Assembly (NCBI GenBank): GCA_041650315.1
Contig: JBAZLJ010000002.1
Coordinates: forward strand, 186,001-250,000
Direction of reading: 5' to 3'
DNA length: 64,000 nt
From: JAGVYF01 sp041650315
GTDB lineage: Archaea; Nanobdellota; Nanobdellia; Woesearchaeales; JAGVYF01
Positions 54,516 to 62,501 of the stretch are shown here, piece after piece. Within the stretch, counting starts at the first letter, position 1, and every line of letters begins with the position of its first letter. Position numbers and translations under genes: made by a program. The notes beneath the pieces were generated by a model. It was given only the letters and a program-made list of their open reading frames with translations. It was not told the DNA's origin and did not search any database.

Positions 54516-55126
54516 TCACCTAATCTCATCTTAGTCTCATCTATCCACCTTGAATTACGATTATTAGCCGCTTCATCCATTTTTCTCCAGTCCCTGAATT
54601 CTTCTAAACCTGTCAATTTAACAAAAAGGTCACGAAATCTTATAAGTTCCCCAGTATAGCCTTTTGTACGACAAACATAGAGTTTACCATTTTCTTCTAT
54701 ACTCACATATTCGCCATCTCTATTGAAAATATCAATCAATCCATCTAATGATTCTAATTTATTGATGATTATTTCTGGAGGGACTGCCTTTACAAGGCTA
54801 TCTATCGAATAATGGCTGGACTTTGAAGGAAATATATGAATATGCGCATGCGGAATACTCTGATGATAATTACCCAATTCTGATAGTATGGGAATCGCAA
54901 AATTTGAGGATACTTTCTCTGTTGCATATTGTTTAAAAGAATTAAATTCTGCATGCATATGTACAGGAAGGGCTGAATAACAGGAAATATGTTCTTTACT
55001 TATCATGAGTATATGCCCAGGGGCGATTGCGCCATGCAAAGCGGGAACGGCATAGAAATTATCGGACTCGAACAATACATTATTTTCATGACGTTCCTTA
55101 TCCAAATCACAAAATGCACAGTCCAT
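54512..55126 (-). CDS. HIT-family nucleotide hydrolase/transferase
   Basis: The 204-residue protein begins with a CAFCDL cysteine pair (C3, C6), has PGHILMISKEH and the histidine triad H93-A-H95-I-H97 in IPHAHIHIFP. A C-terminal extension of about 90 residues follows. HIT proteins cleave nucleotide phosphoramidates, dinucleoside polyphosphates and adenylyl sulfate. Some catalyse adenylyl sulfate plus ammonia to adenosine 5'-phosphoramidate. Linkage to an ATP sulfurylase by a four-base overlap makes adenylyl-sulfate chemistry a strong candidate. The true reaction is not determined by sequence. Confidence 0.88.
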   Translation of the reverse strand: MDCAFCDLDKERHENNVLFESDNFYAVPALHGAIAPGHILMISKEHISCYSALPVHMHAEFNSFKQYATEKVSSNFAIPILSELGNYHQSIPHAHIHIFPSKSSHYSIDSLVKAVPPEIIINKLESLDGLIDIFNRDGEYVSIEENGKLYVCRTKGYTGELIRFRDLFVKLTGLEEFRDWRKMDEAANNRNSRWIDETKMRLGE

Positions 55127-55129
55127 CCT

Positions 55130-55840
55130 TCATTTATCTCCGCGCCTATTGAAATATTCCTTGGCCAGATATTCCAGAACCGGGTGAATTATATAGTAAT
55201 CATTGCCTTTTGACAAATCCTGAGGATAACTCTCTAATTTGCCTTCCCCATACAACTTATTCACAACATCAGCTAATGCCTCAGAACGCGTATAGGGGTC
55301 ATAAATCCTAGTCGAATCTATGCCTTTCGGAGGCAATGGAAATTCCTTTGAAAGTATTATATTTCCAGAATCGATCCCGCGCTTCATCAAAAATGCAGTA
55401 ACCTGCCATCGATCTTCCTGCAATGCTGAATATAGTGGACATGTGCTGCCGCGATATTCAGGAAGTTTTCCTGGATGCACATGAATCAGCTCTTTCTTCG
55501 CATCGAAAAGATTTTTAATTATGCCTGATCCTGAAAAAATGAAATATTCCTGCGCCGCTTTGCTGACCAGATCAACTGCGTTAGGAGAATCACACGAATC
55601 GCCATACACTAAATCATATCTAATCGATGCTGATTTCAATGAATCCTCTTCGGAGAGATACGGATCAAACAGGATATTTGATAAGTTAGGCGGGTTTAAT
55701 GCTTGAGCAGACTTACCTGGATTTGAATCACGCACCAATACCACATATGCGGGAAATAGGTCCGATTTTATCAATCTCTGCAAATAAGCCTTTGACCTAT
55801 TGCATTCTTGCAATATCATCCCGAGATTATCAACTATCAT
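55130..55840 (-). CDS. Divergent formyltransferase-fold protein
   Basis: The 236-residue protein has the formyltransferase core segment IHVHPGKLPEYRGSTCPLY and RGIDSGNII, corresponding to the SLLPxYRG and DxGxI motifs of methionyl-tRNA and sugar formyltransferases. The Asn of the Asn-His-Asp catalytic set is not at its usual place (the segment reads IHVHPG), and the TxHxM region reads TAFLMKRG. It may use a different acyl donor or be inactive. It overlaps the upstream unknown gene by four bases inside the phosphoramidate-like operon. Formylation of an amino sugar or amidate is possible. Confidence 0.75.
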   Translation of the reverse strand: MIVDNLGMILQECNRSKAYLQRLIKSDLFPAYVVLVRDSNPGKSAQALNPPNLSNILFDPYLSEEDSLKSASIRYDLVYGDSCDSPNAVDLVSKAAQEYFIFSGSGIIKNLFDAKKELIHVHPGKLPEYRGSTCPLYSALQEDRWQVTAFLMKRGIDSGNIILSKEFPLPPKGIDSTRIYDPYTRSEALADVVNKLYGEGKLESYPQDLSKGNDYYIIHPVLEYLAKEYFNRRGDK

Positions 55841-56550
55841 ATATTAATACCTCTTTCAGCTATAATGCCTAATATCTTCTCTCTCTCAAGATTCAATGAT
55901 ACATAGGCCAATAATGAAGATAATGGAGATAATCTGCTTGCCTCTGACGCAAATAAATCGTTGAGTTTCATGCTCGTGCTCAAAGACTGTAATTCTGAAT
56001 ACTTAGAATTAAGATTTAAGCATATCGCAAGATATACCTTATCCTCAAAACATAGATCTTCTTTAGATACATTCAAGAAATCAGAATTATATTCCGCCCT
56101 CAATTTCCTCAATTCTGCTTTCTTAAGAAGCCTCTTATAGTGATCCATAAATACACCATCTATCTTCTCTCCTGCATAAGCTTTCTCATATAATGTGCTT
56201 ATCATACGAGATGCCGAAAATCTATCCAATTTAACAATTTCATCCAATGAATACACTGGCCTTAATTTATCCTCTTTAGTGCAGTTATCATTCAACGAAT
56301 CTAATTTTTCTTCTAATCTTTCGCAAATATATTTTGGGAACCTTTTAGCAATCTGGGCAATCTGAGCAATATGGTCAGGATCCGGTTCTGAACTAATATA
56401 AGAATCAATCATCCTATCCATCGCCAAATCTCTACTCCAGATATATCCTTTAAAGAAGTCACTAGAAAAATCCACAAATCCATAAGGTTTCTCTGATGAT
56501 TGCTGCCCCTTAGTGTCCCAAATATATCCAGATGCCATGTCTCTCCTCAT
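55837..56550 (-). CDS. Unknown helical protein in phosphoramidate-like operon
   Basis: The 237-residue protein is rich in Leu, Lys, Glu, Asp and Ser, is predicted mostly helical, and has no membrane segment or signal peptide. Notable stretches are MASGYIWDTKGQ and GFVDFSSDFFKGYIWSRDLAMDRM near the start. The rest looks like helical repeats. I recognise no family. It lies between the cytidylyltransferase and the formyltransferase-like gene with tight spacing (17-base gap and four-base overlap). Its partners suggest a pathway-specific enzyme or scaffold, possibly the missing transferase. Confidence 0.8.
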   Translation of the reverse strand: MRRDMASGYIWDTKGQQSSEKPYGFVDFSSDFFKGYIWSRDLAMDRMIDSYISSEPDPDHIAQIAQIAKRFPKYICERLEEKLDSLNDNCTKEDKLRPVYSLDEIVKLDRFSASRMISTLYEKAYAGEKIDGVFMDHYKRLLKKAELRKLRAEYNSDFLNVSKEDLCFEDKVYLAICLNLNSKYSELQSLSTSMKLNDLFASEASRLSPLSSLLAYVSLNLEREKILGIIAERGINI

Positions 56551-56567
56551 TATACTGCTAATAAAGA

Positions 56568-57353
56568 TTAATCAATCTGCACTTTACAAAACCTGTCCAA
56601 TTCCCTTTTTTTTGCCAGATCTAATACTAATTCATAATCATGCACAGTATCAAACTCCAACCAACCATTCTGTATCCTTTCGGCCTTGACCTGGACTCCA
56701 TGATCTATCAATGCCTGTATAAAATCAGTCATGTATGCTTTCTTAAATGATTTCGAAGTGTACCATGGTTTTTCCCAAGATTCAGACTTGGCTTTTGCGT
56801 AGACTTCATCCATCCTAGAGAATGATCTCTTAGAAAATTTAATCATGCCGAGATATCTCGCATCCATCTCCTCAGGCTTCGGATTCGAAACGCCTAAGGA
56901 AACTATATTATCATCTTTGCCTATCATCAAGCTTTCTGAGTCCTCAAGATAACTGCCGTGCCTAGCAACCCAATAGTCCTTCCATGCATCATCGACAACT
57001 ACTCCTATATCAGCTTCCGATGCCATCGCTTTCTTCAATACCTTATCCTCAAAAAGAAGATCCGCATATGATAGTATGAAATCATCATTGAATTCAGATC
57101 TTGCGCAATACAATCCCACTACCATATGGGTAGAATAATCAGTCTCATCGATATATTTAACACCTGGAATAGCTATTTTCTCAGCCAGATGTTTCCTCAC
57201 AACAACAATATCATCTATACCACATCTCCTATATGCATCAACTTGTCTCTGCAGAAGAGATTTTCCCATTACTTCCAACATGCATTTGGGCATATTCTCG
57301 GTATATTTACCTAATCTAGTGCCCAATCCCCCTGCCAAAATAATTGCTTTCAT
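56568..57353 (-). CDS. Cytidylyltransferase resembling CTP:phosphoglutamine cytidylyltransferase
   Basis: The 261-residue NTP-transferase has IILAGGLGTRLGKYTENMPK, LEVMGKSLLQRQVDAY, a metal-site SYADLLF and WLEFDTVHDYEL near the end. Length and layout fit the LicC-like group, to which Campylobacter Cj1416 belongs. Cj1416 makes CDP-L-glutamine from CTP and L-glutamine phosphate. It directly follows the glutaminase-like hydrolase gene (4-base gap), the same order as Cj1417c-Cj1416c. Generic phospho-alcohol cytidylyltransferase activity is the alternative. Confidence 0.88.
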   Translation of the reverse strand: MKAIILAGGLGTRLGKYTENMPKCMLEVMGKSLLQRQVDAYRRCGIDDIVVVRKHLAEKIAIPGVKYIDETDYSTHMVVGLYCARSEFNDDFILSYADLLFEDKVLKKAMASEADIGVVVDDAWKDYWVARHGSYLEDSESLMIGKDDNIVSLGVSNPKPEEMDARYLGMIKFSKRSFSRMDEVYAKAKSESWEKPWYTSKSFKKAYMTDFIQALIDHGVQVKAERIQNGWLEFDTVHDYELVLDLAKKRELDRFCKVQID

Positions 57354-57357
57354 ATTA

Positions 57358-58032
57358 TCATCCCCAAAATAATTTTCTGTTTAAAAATGCATCTACTAAG
57401 GAGTCATTTATATGTTCATCAGGGCTTTTTCGCTCTGGATGCCATTGTATTCCTGCAATAGGATATTCTTTATGGAAGATCCCTTCTACAACTCCATCCA
57501 CACACTTTGCAAATGGAGTCAAGACCGAAGATAATTCATTGTCAGTCAATCCTTGATTATGATAAGAATTAACTTCTGCTGAATCTTTGCATAAATAATT
57601 TTTAGAACTATTCGACAAATATACTTTATGATCTACAGCCACATGCCCTGCAGGAATTAGGTTTAGATCCGGAATCAAAATTCCTCCGAAATACACATTG
57701 ATAAACTGCATACCCCTGCATATACCCATTAGGGGAATGTCTTTCTTCAATGCTATCTCCAATAATTTCGATTCGACATTATCTCTGAAGGGGGAACAAT
57801 CTGGATAAGTGTGATTTTGATTATATCTGCTAGGGCAGATATTATTGCCGCCAGATAGTATGATGCCATGAAATTCTATGGAATTAAATAATGAGTCTAA
57901 ATCATTAGCTCTATTCGAGATGGGAAATAATTTGACCCCCCGTTTATTAAAATATTCAATATATTCCTGCTCCAAAGAATCAAAATTTCGATTATCCGAG
58001 GTAATCTCACGTTGAGATATCGCAACCATCAT
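57358..58032 (-). CDS. Peptidase C26 / gamma-glutamyl-CDP-amidate hydrolase-like
   Basis: The ATG at 58032 overlaps the stop of the preceding gene (ATGA). The 224-residue class I glutaminase-fold protein has GIILSGGNNICPSRY, the nucleophile C105 in GICRGMQFIN, and IQWHPERKSP with the His/Glu of the triad. C26 members remove gamma-glutamyl groups. The Campylobacter homologue Cj1417 releases glutamate from CDP-glutamine to leave CDP-phosphoramidate. Its place between a glutamine-kinase-like and a cytidylyltransferase gene favours that role over polyamine or folate metabolism. Confidence 0.88.
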   Translation of the reverse strand: MMVAISQREITSDNRNFDSLEQEYIEYFNKRGVKLFPISNRANDLDSLFNSIEFHGIILSGGNNICPSRYNQNHTYPDCSPFRDNVESKLLEIALKKDIPLMGICRGMQFINVYFGGILIPDLNLIPAGHVAVDHKVYLSNSSKNYLCKDSAEVNSYHNQGLTDNELSSVLTPFAKCVDGVVEGIFHKEYPIAGIQWHPERKSPDEHINDSLVDAFLNRKLFWG

Positions 58033-60923
58033 CTTAATAACTCCACCCTTTGAGAATTGCAATTAAGTTTTATTTTCTTTGAATTGAGTATACGGTTGAA
58101 TATCCATTCTCCGCAACCAATAGCTGCAGGTATTCCGAACTCTGCACATCTAATGGCCATATGGGAAGCTACTCCTCCGTATTTGGTTACCAATCCTAAA
58201 GGATTCTTCGTGAATATCCAATCATATCCGGGATCGCCATTCTTTATAAGAACTATCTTGCCAGATATTTCGGGCATTTCTTCCATACTCTCTTTTATGA
58301 CTACAACCTCTCCCGATATTTCCTTAGAAGTAATGAAATTAGGCTTGGCCTCATAAAACTTAACCACATTAAAATCTTCTTCAGAAATAATCAATGGAGG
58401 CAATATCAAAAGATTGTCTATTTTTTTAATATTTGACTGCGCTTCTATTTTATTTCGCCATAGATTTGCTATAGCCATCACATCCAATGATTGATCTGTA
58501 TTTAATATATCCTTAATATCCATCAGGGCAATCTCATTCCTCGAGAATCCCATCATATCTCCCGCTCTTGCTATAAGCTCAATTGCATCACTCAAATTCT
58601 TTGTGAATTCAAATTTTGACCATTCACGAAGCTCAATCGATCTTCTTACAAACTCTAAAAATTTAGGTGAATCAAAACTGAACCCTGCATCTATAAATGC
58701 AGAATTTATCGCGTCATAATCGAGGGTATATTCTGCATCCGAACTGGATCCCTCAATAACTGCATCATTAACCGTGATGTCTGAGAATAGATTTGGATTA
58801 TCGATATATCGCGGGCTTGTTATATCATAGGTGCCTGGCCTAAGATGGTAATATTTACGTAAAAATTCATCACGGCCAGACTGACTTGAATTCAACTTTA
58901 TGAAATCCTCACTTAATTCTGTAGCTACTGTCCTTATGCTACTTAGTATATAATCATGACCCATTTGATCCAATATTCCTTTGTTGACCATGCTTCGCAG
59001 AAGTATCTTGGATATGAAAGCCAACCTAGCAAATCTCGAGAACTGGACTGTACCCTTCTCACGACATCCATCCAATAATGATCTCGCATAACCTATCAAC
59101 TCAGTAACAGTGATCTCTTTATTCTCAATTAATCCAGTTATCCTTGATCTAGCAATCCCCATATCCTGCAAAGAGAGAATATCACAAACCATAGATCTGC
59201 TGAACTCAGAGATTAATCTATCTGTTAGGCTCAACAATGATCCCCGTATCAATTCTATCTCTGAGATATCAAAACCTGAATCCAGCAATTCATAACATCT
59301 ATTCTCAAAGTCAAAATCATAGCAAGTATATGCTATTTCAAATTCAACTTTATCCTGCAATTCAGGATTCCTTCTCAATTTATCTAGATAAAAAGAAACT
59401 AATTTATCCCTCAATCCTATAGGCATGGATGCAGGTACAAATGAGTTAAATGAATGCCTGACATTTACATAAGGTTTATTTCCGAAAAGAACAACAAGTT
59501 TCGCAGGATTCACATCATAATATCCTTGGGAAGCCCTAGCTTCATGCCATGCGCTGTCGGTGATGATATAATCATATAATGAATAATCCAATACGTTTGG
59601 GCAGTCACCTATTATCTCCGCGGGGTTCCAATCAGGCATATCTGCGAAAATCGTAGTATCTCCTCCTAGATGAGTTGGGCGGACCATTGCATCAGCCAAA
59701 TCCTTTCTCAAAGAATCTATGCGCTGAGCCACTTTCAAGTCATCGACTTTTTTATTTAGATTGACAACCAATGGCCTAACTTGGAAAATAACAACTTTTC
59801 CCCCCCTGGTGACTGCGAATTCTATGTCCAATGGAAGATTGACAATCTTCCCCTCAATCTCTTTCACTGATTCTATAAGTCCTATAAACTTATCAGGGAT
59901 TTTATTTGAATATTTATATAGGTATAAACATTTATCTTCTATCCCTTTAGTGACACTATCGCTGGCTCCGGTGATATCATCATAGTTAATCACATAATAA
60001 GGGCCATTCTTTTCCAGTGACCTTGTGAATATCACTCCGCTCATCACTATATCCGTAGTCAATCTCTGGACTAAGACCTGATTGAAGGAGCTTTCTGAAT
60101 TCTTTTGCTTATATGAATCAAGCACTTCAGAAATCGCGCAAGATACGTCTTTATGATTTTCCGGGTCTATATCCAACACACTTGAGAAGCAACCTGCCAA
60201 TGAAGAATCCAGTGAGTCTTCATTGACCGCCGAACTCCTTAGGATTATACGCGATCCATTGAATAGTTTACTTATATTTGAGAGAACATCTTCTGGCGCA
60301 TTCTTCCAATCCGATACGGTGAAATCATACAATTCCTCGATATAAGATTTCTTGAGTAACGGTTTCAATATCTTCAAAGTATTAGCCTTAGTAGAAATGA
60401 TCATCTTGTTCTGAGAAGTTTCGTCTATATTTATTCTGCCAGTCAAAACATCCGAAAAATCAATTATATTATTCAGCTTATCTTTGTTCTCCGCCATCTG
60501 CATGGCCACCTTGAAATCAGAAAGCCGTTCATAATAAGGGTGCTGCATCACTTTTCCACCTATAGATTGCAGGTAACTCTCGCCAGGTATGTACTTCCAA
60601 TCTGAACCATGCACCAAAATGATCTCAGCATAAGGGAAATCCTTATGCAATCTCATCAGATTATTGGTAGGATCTATATTGTCTTGTGGCATCACGCGAT
60701 CCACGTCCCTCAAGCTGGAGATTACTGCGCTACGTTCCTCAAATCGGCATATTGGGGCGACCTTATGCTGCGCAACCGCTGAATCGACCAGAACGCCGCA
60801 TACATTAAAATCAGAAATAGATTTAGCAAATTTCAATGATTGGAGGTGACCGTAATGAAAAAGGTCACCAACTACTCCACTATATGCAATTCTCTTTATA
60901 TTTGATTTATCTATACTTTTCAT
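58029..60923 (-). CDS. TagD-like nucleotidyltransferase fused to PEP-synthase-like glutamine kinase
   Basis: The 964-residue protein starts with a cytidylyltransferase domain (residues about 10-160; GVVGDLFHYGHLQSLKFA with H23-Y-G-H26). Next is an ATP-grasp domain of the PPDK/PEP-synthase type (about 185-410; IILRSSAVNEDSLDSSLAG, LPLDIEFAVTRGG, FQVRPL), then a long helical middle. The C-terminal swivelling phosphohistidine domain reads TKYGGVASHMAIRCAEFGIP with His921. There is no PEP/pyruvate TIM barrel. ATP-grasp plus His domain without that barrel is the layout of L-glutamine kinase Cj1418, which phosphorylates the amide nitrogen of glutamine. It is the first gene of a seven-gene operon. 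Confidence 0.9.
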   Translation of the reverse strand: MKSIDKSNIKRIAYSGVVGDLFHYGHLQSLKFAKSISDFNVCGVLVDSAVAQHKVAPICRFEERSAVISSLRDVDRVMPQDNIDPTNNLMRLHKDFPYAEIILVHGSDWKYIPGESYLQSIGGKVMQHPYYERLSDFKVAMQMAENKDKLNNIIDFSDVLTGRINIDETSQNKMIISTKANTLKILKPLLKKSYIEELYDFTVSDWKNAPEDVLSNISKLFNGSRIILRSSAVNEDSLDSSLAGCFSSVLDIDPENHKDVSCAISEVLDSYKQKNSESSFNQVLVQRLTTDIVMSGVIFTRSLEKNGPYYVINYDDITGASDSVTKGIEDKCLYLYKYSNKIPDKFIGLIESVKEIEGKIVNLPLDIEFAVTRGGKVVIFQVRPLVVNLNKKVDDLKVAQRIDSLRKDLADAMVRPTHLGGDTTIFADMPDWNPAEIIGDCPNVLDYSLYDYIITDSAWHEARASQGYYDVNPAKLVVLFGNKPYVNVRHSFNSFVPASMPIGLRDKLVSFYLDKLRRNPELQDKVEFEIAYTCYDFDFENRCYELLDSGFDISEIELIRGSLLSLTDRLISEFSRSMVCDILSLQDMGIARSRITGLIENKEITVTELIGYARSLLDGCREKGTVQFSRFARLAFISKILLRSMVNKGILDQMGHDYILSSIRTVATELSEDFIKLNSSQSGRDEFLRKYYHLRPGTYDITSPRYIDNPNLFSDITVNDAVIEGSSSDAEYTLDYDAINSAFIDAGFSFDSPKFLEFVRRSIELREWSKFEFTKNLSDAIELIARAGDMMGFSRNEIALMDIKDILNTDQSLDVMAIANLWRNKIEAQSNIKKIDNLLILPPLIISEEDFNVVKFYEAKPNFITSKEISGEVVVIKESMEEMPEISGKIVLIKNGDPGYDWIFTKNPLGLVTKYGGVASHMAIRCAEFGIPAAIGCGEWIFNRILNSKKIKLNCNSQRVELLR

Positions 60924-61064
60924 AGGCAGTTATATATTAATTAGTTATTTTATTAAAAGTTATTTTAAAAAGATTTATATTATAATATATAGACTATGCA
61001 TTAGTATAAAATATCTAAATTGCAAAATAGTTAATCTTAAAAATAGTATGGATTATTAAAATTT

Positions 61065-62501
61065 ATGTCTATAGTCAAAGATATAGCGAAAAATGCATTC
61101 TATCTAACCTTCGGAGAAGTGTTAAGCAAAGCCTTATTCTTCATACTCACTATATTGATTGCAAGAACTCTTGGGTCTGAAGAGTTGGGCAAATTCTCAT
61201 TTGCCATATCGTTTGTCGCTCTTTTTTATGTCATAGCAGATTTCGGACTCAATAAATTAGTCCTGAGAGAGTTATCAAAGGATAATAATGAAATGAACCA
61301 ATATTTCTGGCCCACATTGATCTTGAAATCCGGACTAGCGATATTGACATTAACAGCCCTCTCAATTGTGATTGGGATCACAGATAAGCCCATGGAGATA
61401 AAGATTCTCGTTATTATCGCAGGGGTCAATATGGTATTGACTGAATCATTATGCGATCTATTCAGGAACATGTTTATATCATTGAAAAAGATTGAGTATG
61501 ATTCCGCATTGATATTTATCGAATATCTCATCATATTCTGCGCAGGATATTATTTCTTATTAGAAGGACTTGGCGTAAAATGGGTGCTCATTGCATTAGT
61601 CATCGGAGGATTATTCCGTACAGTCATGAGCATTATAATCATAATTGATAAATTCAAGCCAACATATTCTAAAGAGATAATCAATCTGAAACAAATATTG
61701 ATTATGGCTTATCCATTCTGCTTAACATACCTACTAGCCACACTTTATCTCAAAATAGACATAACCATGCTGTCATTCATGAAAGGGGATCTCTCAGTAG
61801 GGATATACAGCGCAGCGACCAATCTGATATTTTCTTTGATAATCCTCCCAACAATATCAATGAGGGCAATATTCCCTAGCATGTCTAGGCTATATGCTGG
61901 ATCAAAAGAAGCATTTCTGAAAAGCTGTAATCTTTCACTAAAATATGTATCTATGCTTGCAGTACCTATTACTATCGGAGGTATTTTCTTATCAAAACAG
62001 ATAATATTATTCGTATATAAAAAAGAATTTGCAGAATCATCCATGATATTCCAAATATTGATGCTTTTTTTCTTGCTATATTTCATAAAATGGATGCTGA
62101 ATAATGCTCTGCATGCCGCGAATCTTGAAAAAAAAACTATGTGGTCATATGTATTAGGCGTGTTCATGAATATCGGACTCAACTTAATCCTAATCCCAAA
62201 ATATGGCCCGATTGGTGCAGCAATAGCCACAGTAATAACTGAGCTAGCGGTCGTTGCACTGATTTATTATTGGTTTGTGAAGCACATAGATAAGATTTCA
62301 TTAATCACTGTATTTATCAAGCCATTGATGAGCTCTGCAGCGATGGTCGCAATGCTGAGCACAATCCCTAATCAGAGTTTGGTGCTGCAGATATCGCTAG
62401 GATTCATCACTTATTCTCTGGCATTGCTACTGCTAAAAGGATTCAACAATGAAGATATAAAATTAGTAAAAGAAGCTTTAAACATCAAATCCTATCCTTA
62501 G
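61065..62501 (+). CDS. Wzx-like polysaccharide flippase
   Basis: The 478-residue protein has about fourteen hydrophobic helices with ARTLGSEELGKFSFAISFV, LKIDITMLSFMKGDLSVGIYSAA and a late IPKYGPIGAAIATVITELA, the hallmarks of the PST/MOP flippase family. It is divergent from the phosphoramidate-like operon across a 141-base AT-rich spacer that should hold both promoters. It probably exports the glycan that carries the operon's product. It overlaps the convergent sulfatase-like gene by 17 bases. Confidence 0.9.
   Translation: MSIVKDIAKNAFYLTFGEVLSKALFFILTILIARTLGSEELGKFSFAISFVALFYVIADFGLNKLVLRELSKDNNEMNQYFWPTLILKSGLAILTLTALSIVIGITDKPMEIKILVIIAGVNMVLTESLCDLFRNMFISLKKIEYDSALIFIEYLIIFCAGYYFLLEGLGVKWVLIALVIGGLFRTVMSIIIIIDKFKPTYSKEIINLKQILIMAYPFCLTYLLATLYLKIDITMLSFMKGDLSVGIYSAATNLIFSLIILPTISMRAIFPSMSRLYAGSKEAFLKSCNLSLKYVSMLAVPITIGGIFLSKQIILFVYKKEFAESSMIFQILMLFFLLYFIKWMLNNALHAANLEKKTMWSYVLGVFMNIGLNLILIPKYGPIGAAIATVITELAVVALIYYWFVKHIDKISLITVFIKPLMSSAAMVAMLSTIPNQSLVLQISLGFITYSLALLLLKGFNNEDIKLVKEALNIKSYP

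Noticed and set aside
53412..55126. Reading the Sat/HIT pair as simple sulfate assimilation
   Set aside because: No APS kinase, APS reductase or sulfotransferase is visible nearby and the genes end a different operon; kept only as an alternative because the rest of the genome is unseen.
58029..60923. Reading this gene as PEP synthase or pyruvate phosphate dikinase
   Set aside because: It has the ATP-grasp and phosphohistidine domains but no PEP/pyruvate TIM-barrel motifs, and the C26 and cytidylyltransferase neighbours fit glutamine kinase better.
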